DNA of 64,000 bases, taken from Bacteroidales bacterium (GTDB taxonomy: Bacteria > Bacteroidota > Bacteroidia > Bacteroidales > P3). Positions 44,683 to 52,703 of this stretch are shown piece by piece. Position numbers and translations under genes: made by a program. The stretch lies in contig JAKVOZ010000002.1 in assembly GCA_022482545.1 (NCBI GenBank), positions 130,473 to 194,472 on the forward strand. The letters run 5' to 3'. A model generated the notes under the pieces. It was not told where the DNA came from. It was given only the letters and a program-made list of their open reading frames with translations, and did no database searches. The stretch's first letter is position 1. Every line of letters begins with the position of its first letter.

Positions 44683-45558
44683 ATGAAAACTAAGGAATTT
44701 TTGGAGTATTTGAAAAAAGAAAGGAACTATTCTGATTATACGATTACTTCTTATTCTATTGATTTGAAACAGTTTGAAGATTTTTTAAATAAAATATATG
44801 AGAACGAACAGAATAAGGAGATTAATGCTAAGATAATTAGAGTTTGGCTTATGAATCTTAATGAGAATGGTCTGTCTAATAGAAGTATAGATAGAAAGAT
44901 TGCTTCATTGAGAGCGTATTTCAAATATATAGAAAAAGATGATAAGGATTTTATTAATCCTATGCTTAAAATCATTGCTCCAAAACCTTCTAAACGCAAA
45001 CCTGTCTTTATTTTTGAAGATGATATTCAGCAATTACTTAACAACAAACCTAATGAAGATGATTTTGTTTCTGTGAGAAATTATCTTATTGTAGAAATAT
45101 TTTATGCAACAGGAATGCGTAGAGGCGAACTTTTGCCATTAAAACACAGTGATATAAGTTTTATTCATAATGAGATAAAGGTTTTTGGAAAGGGAAGAAA
45201 GGAGAGAATTATTCCAATAGGCGAAGAATTAGTTAAGGATATAATAAAATATATTGACTTTAAGAAACGTTTGACTTTAAGAAACGATGTGTTCTTGGTT
45301 AATAAAGATAATACAAAAATGAGTATGGGACAATTGTATTGTGTTGTTAAAAAGATGTTGGAATGTATTAATATACAGAAGAGAAGTCCGCATGTTTTTC
45401 GTCATACATGTGCAACGCATCTATTGAACGAAGGAGCAGATATAAACAACGTTAAAAATCTTCTTGGGCATACATCTTTGGCAGCAACAGAAGTTTATAC
45501 TCATACAACAATAGAAGAATTGAAAAAAGAATATAAACGTTCTTTTCCAAAAAAATAA
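44683..45558 (+). CDS. xerC: Tyrosine recombinase XerC/XerD
   Basis: 291-aa site-specific recombinase expected to resolve chromosome dimers at dif. The N-terminal SAM-like core-binding domain (EFLEYLKKERNYSDYTITSY) precedes the catalytic domain with Arg in ATGMRRGELLPL (about 145), Lys in GKGRKERIIPI, HVFRHTCATHLL (about 236-247), LGHTSLAATEVYTH and the nucleophile Tyr at about 270. Its place between rpsU and hpf is the usual Bacteroidota location. ATG 44683 was chosen over TTG 44668, which is in the terminator tail. TACCTTAG at 44671 is a weak promoter match. Confidence 0.92.
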   Translation: MKTKEFLEYLKKERNYSDYTITSYSIDLKQFEDFLNKIYENEQNKEINAKIIRVWLMNLNENGLSNRSIDRKIASLRAYFKYIEKDDKDFINPMLKIIAPKPSKRKPVFIFEDDIQQLLNNKPNEDDFVSVRNYLIVEIFYATGMRRGELLPLKHSDISFIHNEIKVFGKGRKERIIPIGEELVKDIIKYIDFKKRLTLRNDVFLVNKDNTKMSMGQLYCVVKKMLECINIQKRSPHVFRHTCATHLLNEGADINNVKNLLGHTSLAATEVYTHTTIEELKKEYKRSFPKK

Positions 45559-45608
45559 TAGAAACAAGAAAAGAAACTATAATAAACATTAAAAAATAAA
45601 CAATAAAA

Positions 45609-45616
45609 AAAGGAGG
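45609..45616 (+). promoter_or_regulatory. Strong Shine-Dalgarno before hpf
   Basis: AAAGGAGG, 5 bp before the ATG, is the best ribosome-binding site seen in the window, in a lineage where most genes have none. Confidence 0.75.
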
Positions 45617-45621
45617 ATATT

Positions 45622-45912
45622 ATGAACATTACAATTAATGCAGTAAAATTCAAAATTGATGAGAAATTACAAGAATTTATCAATGAAAAAGTTTCAAAAC
45701 TTGACCGTCAATCATCTTCTTTACTTGGAGCAGAAGTAACACTTAGAGTAGATAAACCAGAAACAGATAAAAATAAGATAGTAGATATTAGACTTGTAAT
45801 CAAAGGAAATGATTTGTATGCTTCAAAACAAGCAGATACTTTTGAGGAAGCAGTAATGCTAACAATTGATGCGTTAAAAACTCAAATATCTCGTAACAAA
45901 GAAAAGAAATAG
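45622..45912 (+). CDS. hpf: Ribosome hibernation-promoting factor (short HPF/RaiA)
   Basis: 96-aa factor that binds the 30S decoding region and stores ribosomes in stationary phase. MNITINAVKFKIDEKLQEFI, NEKVSKLDRQSSSLLGAEVT and SKQADTFEEAVMLTIDALKT match the short HPF/YfiA fold; there is no long C-terminal dimerisation domain. It follows xerC by 63 bp and ends in a strong terminator; the tRNA-tuf-secE-nusG block that often follows in Bacteroidota is not there. Confidence 0.92.
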   Translation: MNITINAVKFKIDEKLQEFINEKVSKLDRQSSSLLGAEVTLRVDKPETDKNKIVDIRLVIKGNDLYASKQADTFEEAVMLTIDALKTQISRNKEKK

Positions 45913-45940
45913 AATCATCAACATAAAATATTAAGAGAAG

Positions 45941-45974
45941 AAAAAGCAACCATATTTTAGTGGTTGCTTTTTTT
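45941..45974 (+). terminator. Rho-independent terminator after hpf
   Basis: AAAAAGCAACCA (45941-45952) pairs with TGGTTGCTTTTT (45961-45972), T tail. Confidence 0.88.
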
Positions 45975-46009
45975 ATTAAATAATATTTATAGTGTTTTTT
46001 TTATTTCGT

Positions 46010-46121
46010 TTTTCTATCTTTTTAATCCATTAAAATAAAACGAAGAAATATTTTTTTATCTTTTGATTATATTTGAATAAAATAGCGATTTATTTTAATA
46101 GAATAAAGAACTATTTTATTA
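46010..46121. repeat. Family A modular repeat between hpf and the TonB-domain gene
   Basis: Contains TTTTTAATCCATTAAAATAA, ACGAAGAAATATTTTTTTAT, TCTTTTGATTATATTTGAAT, AATAGCGATTTATTTTAATA and GAATAAAGAACTATTTTATT. The final word is the same as in the terminators at 6448 and 20883. Confidence 0.75.
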
Positions 46122-46155
46122 CTTATAAATTGCTATTTTTTTAGTGTAAGATTTG

Positions 46156-46572
46156 TTATCTTTTAATTGTTATTTTTATTGGCACATCAACAAAAGATGC
46201 AGTATTTTTATCTAATCTATCTTTGGCAGGAGTCCATTTTTGCATTTTAGATAAGCAGTTCTTGATATAATTTGAAAAGTGATAACCTTCATCGTTTTCA
46301 ACCTCAGTACGATAAACAACGCCCGTCTCATCTATAAAGAAACGTACTTTTAGTGTTTGACCATTATATTCTTGCAATACTTCTTTTGGAAAATTAGTCA
46401 TAACAATGTTGTTTATTGCTTTTTCTCCACCAGGATATGTTGCCTTAACTACGGCTTGTGGCATATTATTTTCTTCATTAGATTCATTAAAACTTTGACA
46501 GAAAGCATTATTTGATGTTATAAACATAAGACAGCAAATAATTAATGATGTTAAAATAAAATGTTTTTTCAT
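46156..46572 (-). CDS. Exported protein with an isolated TonB C-terminal-like domain
   Basis: 138-aa protein with signal peptide MKKHFILTSLIICCLMFITS and no retained membrane anchor or proline linker. The mature part matches a TonB C-terminal domain: VKATYPGGEKAINNIVMTNF, LKVRFFIDETGVVYRTEVEN and KMQKWTPAKDRLDKN. Such orphan domains occur in Bacteroidota; without an anchor it cannot act as a normal energy transducer and may bind receptors or other proteins. Its promoter (46626-46633) is back-to-back with manA. Confidence 0.75.
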   Translation of the reverse strand: MKKHFILTSLIICCLMFITSNNAFCQSFNESNEENNMPQAVVKATYPGGEKAINNIVMTNFPKEVLQEYNGQTLKVRFFIDETGVVYRTEVENDEGYHFSNYIKNCLSKMQKWTPAKDRLDKNTASFVDVPIKITIKR

Positions 46573-46625
46573 AATTGTAATGATTTTTTTTAATTTTTTT
46601 TAATTCCTATTTATTATATAAACGG

Positions 46626-46633
46626 CAAAATTA
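46626..46633 (-). promoter_or_regulatory. -7 promoter element for the TonB-domain gene
   Basis: Minus strand reads TAATTTTG followed by C, 54 bp before the start at 46572. Confidence 0.6.
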
Positions 46634-46676
46634 AGAAAAAGTAACAAAAAAAGTAAGAAAAATGCAGTAAAAAATG

Positions 46677-46684
46677 TAAATTTG
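46677..46684 (+). promoter_or_regulatory. -7 promoter element for manA-mutS
   Basis: TAAATTTG followed by C, 15 bp before ATG 46700. Confidence 0.6.
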
Positions 46685-46699
46685 CAAAAAAATAAAGAT

Positions 46700-47686
46700 A
46701 TGGAACAAGGATTATACCCCTTAAAGTTTATGCCATTGTTTAAGGATAAGATATGGGGGGGCAATAAAGTAAGAGATTTAGTAGGAATAGATTATTCACC
46801 TCTTAATCGTTTGGGAGAGTTGTGGGTTTTGAGTAATATAGAAGGTGAAGAGACGGTTGTTGAGAATGGTTTTCTTAGAGAGACTACCCTTAGTGAGGTG
46901 ATAGAGATGTATAATGATGAACTTCTTGGAGAAGATAATTTTGAAAGATTTGGTAATGATTTTCCTTTATTAATAAAAATCATAGATGCACACGATAATC
47001 TTTCAGTACAAGTTCATCCAGATGATAGTTATGCTCACAAACATAATATGGCAAATGGAAAGACAGAGATGTGGTATGTTCTCCAAGCAGATCAAGGAGC
47101 AAAGATATATGATGGATTTACACAAAAAGAAACAAAATCAGATATAATTAATCGTTTGAATAATCATACTTTGACAGATGTTCTTCATAGTGATGATGCA
47201 GAAAAAGGCGATTTATATTTTCTTCCAGCAGGGCAAGTGCATGCAATCGGCAAAGGAGTTCTTTTAGCAGAGATTCAACAGAGTTCTGATAGTACTTTTC
47301 GTATTTATGATTGGGATAGAGTTGATGATAAAGGCAATCCACGACAATTGCATCTTGAACAAGGCTTATCTGTAATGAATTTTAATAAACAAATAGGTAG
47401 TAGTAAGGTAGATTATCATTATCATCTTAATAAGACAACAAATCTTGTTAAATGTCCATATTTCACAACAAATATTATTCCTTTAACATCTCCATTGAAG
47501 AAAGATTATACATTATACGATACTTTCTTTCTTTATTTTTGCGTTGCAGGCAAGGGAATGATAAACTGCTTAAATCAAAGAATACCATTGAAAGCAGGAG
47601 AGATAATGATGATACCAGCAATAAGTGAAGAGGTTATCATAGAGCCAAACAATATGATGGAAATACTTGAAATAACAATTATATAA
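46700..47686 (+). CDS. manA: Mannose-6-phosphate isomerase, type I
   Basis: 328-aa zinc enzyme interconverting mannose-6-phosphate and fructose-6-phosphate, feeding GDP-mannose and GDP-fucose synthesis. PLFKDKIWGGNKVRDLVGID opens the protein; zinc ligands lie in LSVQVHPDD, KTEMWYVLQ and LPAGQVHAIGKG. QQSSDSTFRIYDWDRVDDKG is the usual active-site block with the conserved Arg. Start ATG 46700 follows the promoter; TTG 46682 is part of the promoter. mutS starts 4 bp after its stop. Confidence 0.93.
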   Translation: MEQGLYPLKFMPLFKDKIWGGNKVRDLVGIDYSPLNRLGELWVLSNIEGEETVVENGFLRETTLSEVIEMYNDELLGEDNFERFGNDFPLLIKIIDAHDNLSVQVHPDDSYAHKHNMANGKTEMWYVLQADQGAKIYDGFTQKETKSDIINRLNNHTLTDVLHSDDAEKGDLYFLPAGQVHAIGKGVLLAEIQQSSDSTFRIYDWDRVDDKGNPRQLHLEQGLSVMNFNKQIGSSKVDYHYHLNKTTNLVKCPYFTTNIIPLTSPLKKDYTLYDTFFLYFCVAGKGMINCLNQRIPLKAGEIMMIPAISEEVIIEPNNMMEILEITII

Positions 47687-47690
47687 TATT

Positions 47691-50327
47691 ATGCCTAAGG
47701 ATTCTCAAACACCAATGATGAAGCAATATAACGAGATAAAAGCAAAATATCCCGATACAATATTGTTATATAGAATAGGTGATTTTTATGAAACTTTTGG
47801 AGAAGATGCTGTTGTTACTTCAAAGATTCTTGGTATTGTTTTAACAAAACGTAGTGGTGGAGAAAAAGATTCTTTGGCAGGCTTTCCTTATCATGCTTTG
47901 GATACATATTTGCCAAAATTTCTTAAAGCAGGAAAGCGAGTAGCAATTTGTGAGCAGGTAGAAGACCCAAAACTTGCAAAAGGAATAGTAAAAAGAGAAA
48001 TAACAGAAGTTGTTACACCAAGTATATCTTATAATGATAATGCAATAGATGGTAGTCAAAACAATTATCTTGTTGCTATTCATAAAGATAAAGAAGAATA
48101 TGGAGTGGCATTTATTGATATAACAACAGGAGAGTTTCTTGTTAGTCAAGGTAAAAGAGATGATGTAGATAAACTTATTCAAAATTTTGCACCAAAAGAA
48201 GCAGTTATTCAAAGAAAATATGAAAGAGATTTTGAGAATGTATATAAAGATGAGATACTAATAAAGACTTATGATGATTGGGTTTTCACTTCTTCTTTTG
48301 CTAATGATACCTTAAATAGTGTGTTTAATGTTAATTCATTGAAAGGTTTTGGTATAGAAGATTATAGTTTAGCAATCATAGCAGCAGGAGCAGCAATATA
48401 TTACATACAAGAAACAAATCATACAGAACTTTCACATATCTGTAATATTTCAAGAATAGATAATAGTAAATATGTTTGGTTAGATAAATTTACAATACGT
48501 AATCTTGAACTTATATCATCGGTTAATGGAAAAGAGACAACATTGTATAATGTTATTAATAAGACTCAATCTAATATGGGAGCGAGAATGCTTCAAAGAT
48601 GGATACTTTTACCGTTGAAAAATAAAGAGGAAATAGAAAAAAGACAAAATATTGTTACTATTCTTTTGTATAATGATGAAGTAAGTGAGAGCATAAAAGG
48701 GCATATAAAAGAGATAGGAGATATGGAGAGAGTTATTTCAAAACTTTCTTTTCGCCGTATTCAGCCTAATGAGTTGTTTAATATAATTAACATACTCAAA
48801 CAAGTAAAAAGTCTTAAACAAGATATACTTAAATTAAAGAATAATACAAGTTGTTTTCCAATATTAGATAGTTGTGATGAGTTAGTTGAGTTTTTAAGTA
48901 ATACAATAAATGAAGATGCTCCCAATAATATAAGTAAAGGTAATGCGATAAAACAAGGATACGATGAGCAATTGGACTATTATAGAAATCTTGCATATAA
49001 TAGTCAAAGCATATTAGATGATATTCAAAAGAATGAAACAGAAAAAACAGGTATATCATCATTAAAGATAGGTTTTAATAATGTGTTTGGTTATTATCTT
49101 GAAGTAACAAACACGCATAAAGATAAAGTTCCAGAGAGTTGGACAAGAAAACAAACGCTTGCTAATGCAGAAAGATATATAACTCCTGAATTAAAAGAAA
49201 TTGAAACAAGGATACTTTCTTCGCAAGAGAAAATATCAGAGATAGAGACGAAGATATATCAGCAAGTAATAGAAAATTCATTACCATTTATTCAAAGATT
49301 GCAAACCACTGCCAATTCAATAGCAGAGATTGATTGTTTATTGTCTTTTGCTATTGATGCTAATGATAATAATTATACTAAACCAACAATACTAACAACA
49401 GATATTCTTCATATAAATAAAGGACGGCACCCAGTAATAGAAAAGATGTTGCCAATAGGAGAAGAATATATAGCTAATGATGTTTATCTTGACACAACGA
49501 CTCAGCAGATAATGATAATAACAGGGCCAAATATGAGTGGAAAGAGTGCATATCTAAGACAGACAGCTCTTATTGTCATTCTTGCACAAATAGGTTCTTA
49601 TGTTCCAGCAAAGACTGCCGAGATAGGAATAGTAGATAAGATTTTCACAAGAGTAGGGGCAAGTGATAATATATCATCTGGTGAGAGTACTTTTATGGTA
49701 GAGATGAATGAAACAGCAAGTATTCTTAATAATCTTTCATCACATTCTCTTATTCTTCTTGATGAGATAGGTAGAGGGACATCAACATACGACGGAGTAT
49801 CAATAGCGTGGGCAATAGCTGCATTCTTGCATGATAATAAATACAAAGCAAAGGTTCTTTTTGCAACACATTATCATGAACTTATTTCAATGGAGAAGCA
49901 GTTTGATAGAATAAAAAATTATCATATAACAGTAAAAGAGATAGGTAGTAAAATAATCTTTTTGCGTATTATAGCAAAAGGAGGAAGTAGTCAAAGTTTT
50001 GGAATACATGTAGCACGTCTTGCAGGAGTACCAAAAGAAGTACTTCGTATTGCAGATAAAATTTTAGATAATTTAGAAAGTAGTCATTCAAAAAATAATC
50101 AATTAAGTCTTATTGAAGAAGAAAATGGAGATAAAAAAGCGAATAAAACAATAAAAGAAAGACAAAAAGAGGAGAAACAAGTAATCCAAACAAGTTTTAT
50201 TCAATTAAATGATCCAATATTATTACAGATAAAAGATGATATATTAAAAATTGATATTGAGAATATTACTCCTGTTGAGGCATTAAATAAACTTAACAAT
50301 ATTAAAAAATTAGTTGAAAATATTTAA
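47691..50327 (+). CDS. mutS: DNA mismatch repair protein MutS
   Basis: 878-aa mismatch sensor. The mismatch-binding Phe-x-Glu is in LYRIGDFYETFGEDA (about residues 25-39). Connector and lever domains follow, then the ATPase with Walker A TGPNMSGKSAYLRQ (about 611-624), SGESTFMVEMNETASI, Walker B SLILLDEIGRGTSTYDG, and FATHYHELI. The C-terminus (about 800-878) carries a charged linker and helix-turn-helix. Length is normal. It is in an operon with manA and is followed by three tRNA genes after a separate promoter. Confidence 0.96.
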   Translation: MPKDSQTPMMKQYNEIKAKYPDTILLYRIGDFYETFGEDAVVTSKILGIVLTKRSGGEKDSLAGFPYHALDTYLPKFLKAGKRVAICEQVEDPKLAKGIVKREITEVVTPSISYNDNAIDGSQNNYLVAIHKDKEEYGVAFIDITTGEFLVSQGKRDDVDKLIQNFAPKEAVIQRKYERDFENVYKDEILIKTYDDWVFTSSFANDTLNSVFNVNSLKGFGIEDYSLAIIAAGAAIYYIQETNHTELSHICNISRIDNSKYVWLDKFTIRNLELISSVNGKETTLYNVINKTQSNMGARMLQRWILLPLKNKEEIEKRQNIVTILLYNDEVSESIKGHIKEIGDMERVISKLSFRRIQPNELFNIINILKQVKSLKQDILKLKNNTSCFPILDSCDELVEFLSNTINEDAPNNISKGNAIKQGYDEQLDYYRNLAYNSQSILDDIQKNETEKTGISSLKIGFNNVFGYYLEVTNTHKDKVPESWTRKQTLANAERYITPELKEIETRILSSQEKISEIETKIYQQVIENSLPFIQRLQTTANSIAEIDCLLSFAIDANDNNYTKPTILTTDILHINKGRHPVIEKMLPIGEEYIANDVYLDTTTQQIMIITGPNMSGKSAYLRQTALIVILAQIGSYVPAKTAEIGIVDKIFTRVGASDNISSGESTFMVEMNETASILNNLSSHSLILLDEIGRGTSTYDGVSIAWAIAAFLHDNKYKAKVLFATHYHELISMEKQFDRIKNYHITVKEIGSKIIFLRIIAKGGSSQSFGIHVARLAGVPKEVLRIADKILDNLESSHSKNNQLSLIEEENGDKKANKTIKERQKEEKQVIQTSFIQLNDPILLQIKDDILKIDIENITPVEALNKLNNIKKLVENI

Positions 50328-50356
50328 AAAAAATTTGCCAGAATAAATAAAAGTTG

Positions 50357-50364
50357 TATTTTTG
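50357..50364 (+). promoter_or_regulatory. Promoter for the tRNA cluster
   Basis: TATTTTTG followed by C with TTG at 50335-50337 (19-bp spacer), 19 bp before the first tRNA. Confidence 0.7.
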
Positions 50365-50382
50365 CATTCACAAAAAACAAAT

Positions 50383-50455
50383 GCGGAAGTAGCTCAGTTG
50401 GTAGAGCACAACCTTGCCAAGGTTGGGGTCGCGAGTCCGAGTCTCGTTTTCCGCT
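50383..50455 (+). tRNA. tRNA-Gly (GCC anticodon), with C at T-loop position 55
   Basis: 73-nt cloverleaf: acceptor GCGGAAG/TTTCCGC, D arm AGCTCAGTTGGTAGAGC, anticodon arm CAACC-TTGCCAA-GGTTG giving GCC, T arm GCGAG-TCCGAGT-CTCGT. CCA is not encoded. The T-loop reads TCCGAGT instead of TTCGAGT, so the normally invariant U55 is C; this is odd for a gene that should decode GGC and GGU. Confidence 0.93.
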
Positions 50456-50495
50456 CATTTAAAGAAAGCTCTTGCATTTATTAGATAAGAAATAA

Positions 50496-50569
50496 GCGGG
50501 AGTAGCTCAGTTTGGTAGAGCATAACCTTCCCAAGGTTGGGGTCGCGAGTTCGAATCTCGTTTTCCGCT
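50496..50569 (+). tRNA. tRNA-Gly (CCC anticodon)
   Basis: 74-nt cloverleaf nearly identical to the preceding tRNA-Gly but with GCGGGAG at the 5' end, one more T in the D loop, anticodon loop TTCCCAA (CCC, reads GGG) and a normal T-loop TTCGAAT. The acceptor has two G-T pairs. Likely derived from a duplication of the neighbour. Confidence 0.92.
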
Positions 50570-50589
50570 CTTCAAGAAAAGATAGAGTT

Positions 50590-50674
50590 GCTCTGGTGGT
50601 GGAATTGGTAGACACGCAGGACTTAAAATCCTGTGAGCATTGCGCTTGTATGGGTTCAAGTCCCATCCGGAGTA
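50590..50674 (+). tRNA. tRNA-Leu (TAA anticodon)
   Basis: 85-nt class II tRNA: acceptor GCTCTGG/CCGGAGT (first pair G-T), D region GTGGAATTGGTAGACAC, anticodon loop CTTAAAA giving TAA, variable arm TGAGCATTGCGCTTG and T arm TGGG-TTCAAGT-CCCA. CCA not encoded. Confidence 0.94.
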
Positions 50675-50684
50675 CTTTGAAAGA

Positions 50685-50716
50685 AAGCTAACTATTTACT
50701 TAGTTAGCTTTTGTTG
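50685..50716 (+). terminator. Terminator after the tRNA cluster
   Basis: AAGCTAACT (50685-50693) pairs with AGTTAGCTT (50702-50710), followed by a T-rich tail. Confidence 0.8.
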
Positions 50717-50753
50717 TTTTTAGAGCATAATTAATTAAAAAAACAAAAGGATA

Positions 50754-51458
50754 ATGGACAGCACAACAAAAAACAAAATAAATATATCAGAACTTTTTGA
50801 TAATATATCGCCAAAATATGATTTGCTTAATCATCTTCTAACACTCAATATTGATAAGATATGGCGAAAAAAAACTGTTTCCATGATTTCTAATAAAAAA
50901 CCGTTATTGCTTGATGTTGCAACAGGAACATGCGATTTGGCAATAAAAATAATAAAAGAAGATAAAGCACAATTAATCTATGGAGTGGATATTTCTCCTA
51001 AGATGTTATCTATTGGAAAAGAAAAAGTAATAAAAGAAAAGATGAATGATAGGATTAGTTTGTTTGAAGGCGACTCTTGCAAACTTGATTTTAAAGACAA
51101 CACTTTTGATTGCGTTACGGTGGCTTTTGGTGTTAGAAATTTTAGTGATTTTAATCAGGGTCTAAATGAAATATATCGTGTGCTTAAACAAGATGGCGAA
51201 TTCATTGTGTTGGAGTTCTCTTTACCGAAAAACAAATTAATTAAAAATATTTATATGATTTATTTTAATCAAATCTTACCTGTTGTCGGTAGAATGATAA
51301 GCAAGGACAATAAAGCATACACATATCTTCCTAAAAGCGTTGAAAGATTCATCTATGGAGAAAAATTCAAGAATAAATTGATAGAAAAAGGATTCTCTGA
51401 TGTTGAAATAAAAACATTATCTTGCGGAATAGCAACGATATATAAAGCAAAAAAATAA
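50754..51458 (+). CDS. menG: Demethylmenaquinone methyltransferase
   Basis: 234-aa S-adenosylmethionine enzyme for the last step of menaquinone synthesis (also called ubiE). FDNISPKYDLLNHLLTLNID, the SAM-binding LLLDVATGTCDLAIKI, GVDISPKMLSIG and CVTVAFGVRNFSDFNQGLNE are the UbiE/MenG signatures; the C-terminus ends LSCGIATIYKAKK. menA follows 8 bp later, so the two menaquinone genes form an operon. Confidence 0.95.
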   Translation: MDSTTKNKINISELFDNISPKYDLLNHLLTLNIDKIWRKKTVSMISNKKPLLLDVATGTCDLAIKIIKEDKAQLIYGVDISPKMLSIGKEKVIKEKMNDRISLFEGDSCKLDFKDNTFDCVTVAFGVRNFSDFNQGLNEIYRVLKQDGEFIVLEFSLPKNKLIKNIYMIYFNQILPVVGRMISKDNKAYTYLPKSVERFIYGEKFKNKLIEKGFSDVEIKTLSCGIATIYKAKK

Positions 51459-51466
51459 TAGAAAAG

Positions 51467-52324
51467 ATGAAAAGTATTATTAAATGGTTAAAAATCATTC
51501 GTCCAGGAACGCTTTTTGCGAGTGTTTCGCCTGTTGTGATAGGTCTTTTGGTAGCAAATAAGGTTGTAGATATTAATTGCTTGGTTGCAGTTATCACAAT
51601 AGTTTGTGCGTTATCTATTCAAATATTGTCTAACTTCATTAACGACTATTTTGACTTCAAAAGAGGTTTGGATAAAAAGGATAGACTGGGACCAAAAAGA
51701 GCATTGGCAGAAGGAACAATAGATGAAAAGACGATGAAAAAAGCAATTGGCATAGATTTAGCAATAACTCTTTTGTCGGGAGCATACCTTATATATGTTG
51801 GAGGCTTACCTATTTTATTGATAGGTGTTTTCTCAATAATCTTTGCTTGGTTATACACAGCCACATCGCATTCTCTATCATACCTTGGAATAGCGGACAT
51901 CTTCGTTTTTGTTTTCTTTGGTTTATTAGCAACAACGGGTACAACATTTTTGCAAACTCACACATTCATTCTTCAAAGTTTTCTTTTGGGTGCAGTATGT
52001 GGGAGCGTATCTACTTGTGTGCTTGTTGTCAATAACATTCGTGATATAGCAAGTGATAAAGAAAATAATAAGAAAAGTTTTGTTGTCCGTTTTGGGAAGA
52101 AGAGTGGTTATGGTGAATATTTGTTTTTTGTTCTTTTGACCTTTGTTTTCTCGTTTCTTGCTTGCGGATTGTCAATAACTAATCTTGTGTCATTGTTTGG
52201 ATTAGCCGTTTTCTTTATGGTTATTAAAGCAAAAGGCAGACAATATAATAAGTGCTTAGTTTTCACTGGGCTTTTGAATGTTGTTTTTGTTGTTTTGTTC
52301 GCAATAGATTCTTGTTTAAGATAA
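51467..52324 (+). CDS. menA: 1,4-dihydroxy-2-naphthoate polyprenyltransferase
   Basis: 285-aa UbiA-family membrane enzyme that attaches the prenyl tail in menaquinone synthesis. The first Asp motif is NDYFDFKRGLDKKDRLGPKR, the second is NNIRDIASDKENNKKSF; about eight helices surround them. The pairing with menG supports the MenA assignment over other UbiA members. A quinone-based electron chain, as expected for fumarate respiration in anaerobic Bacteroidota, is implied. Confidence 0.93.
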   Translation: MKSIIKWLKIIRPGTLFASVSPVVIGLLVANKVVDINCLVAVITIVCALSIQILSNFINDYFDFKRGLDKKDRLGPKRALAEGTIDEKTMKKAIGIDLAITLLSGAYLIYVGGLPILLIGVFSIIFAWLYTATSHSLSYLGIADIFVFVFFGLLATTGTTFLQTHTFILQSFLLGAVCGSVSTCVLVVNNIRDIASDKENNKKSFVVRFGKKSGYGEYLFFVLLTFVFSFLACGLSITNLVSLFGLAVFFMVIKAKGRQYNKCLVFTGLLNVVFVVLFAIDSCLR

Positions 52325-52344
52325 TTGTAATCAAATAATTACAA
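52325..52344 (+). terminator. Possible weak terminator after menA
   Basis: TTGTAAT (52325-52331) pairs with ATTACAA (52338-52344); the T tract is imperfect, so this is tentative. Confidence 0.35.
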
Positions 52345-52368
52345 ATTCTTTCTTTACTTTATAAGTAT

Positions 52369-52466
52369 CATAATGCCATTTTGTTGATAACATAATGCCA
52401 TTCTATCAAAACATAATGCCATTCTGTTGCAACATAATGCCATTATATTACTAACATAATGCCATT
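52369..52466. repeat. Five 12-bp iterons CATAATGCCATT with 21-22 bp period
   Basis: Exact copies of CATAATGCCATT at 52369-52380, 52391-52402, 52412-52423, 52433-52444 and 52455-52466, spaced 22, 21, 21 and 22 bp. The 9-10 bp between them vary but are T-rich. The core ATAATGCCATT is the same as in the array at 28810-28891. Confidence 0.88.
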
Positions 52467-52470
52467 TTGT

Positions 52471-52552
52471 TGAAATAGAATCAAAAAAGAATTTATTAGA
52501 ATCAAAAAAGAATTTAATGGATTAAGAAAAGAATTGATTAAAATAAGAAAAC
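52471..52552. repeat. Family A repeat adjoining the iteron array
   Basis: GAAATAGAATCAAAAAAGAA, TTATTAGAATCAAAAAAGAA, TTTAATGGATTAAGAAAAGA and ATTGATTAAAATAAG run on directly from the last iteron. Here the words are all in one orientation, unlike the hairpin-forming copies. Confidence 0.7.
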
Positions 52553-52611
52553 AAACTGATGCGAAATCATATTTTTAAACGGAAATTAGGTTATGAACCA
52601 AAAAATTGCTA

Positions 52612-52619
52612 TATCTTTG
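52612..52619 (+). promoter_or_regulatory. -7 promoter element for the Sel1 gene
   Basis: TATCTTTG followed by C, 85 bp before the ATG at 52704. Confidence 0.6.
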
Positions 52620-52703
52620 CAAAAGATTTAAGTATCATATAAACAATATTGATGAGAAATCTAATTATAACATCTTACTGTTGAGATGGATAAGGAGAAA
52701 ATA

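Noticed and set aside
47841-48212. 123-aa minus-strand frame opposite mutS
   Set aside because: Antisense of the MutS connector region, Phe/Cys-rich and without features.
50481-50666. 61-aa minus-strand frame containing RFELATPTLGRL
   Set aside because: It is the antisense of the tRNA-Gly(CCC) and tRNA-Leu genes, a familiar false gene in annotations.
52369-52466. CRISPR-like array
   Set aside because: The repeats are only 12 bp and the intervals 9-10 bp, far below CRISPR dimensions, and no cas gene is present.
52369-52466. Plasmid-type replication origin iterons
   Set aside because: The spacing fits iterons, but there is no rep gene and the surroundings are chromosomal housekeeping genes.
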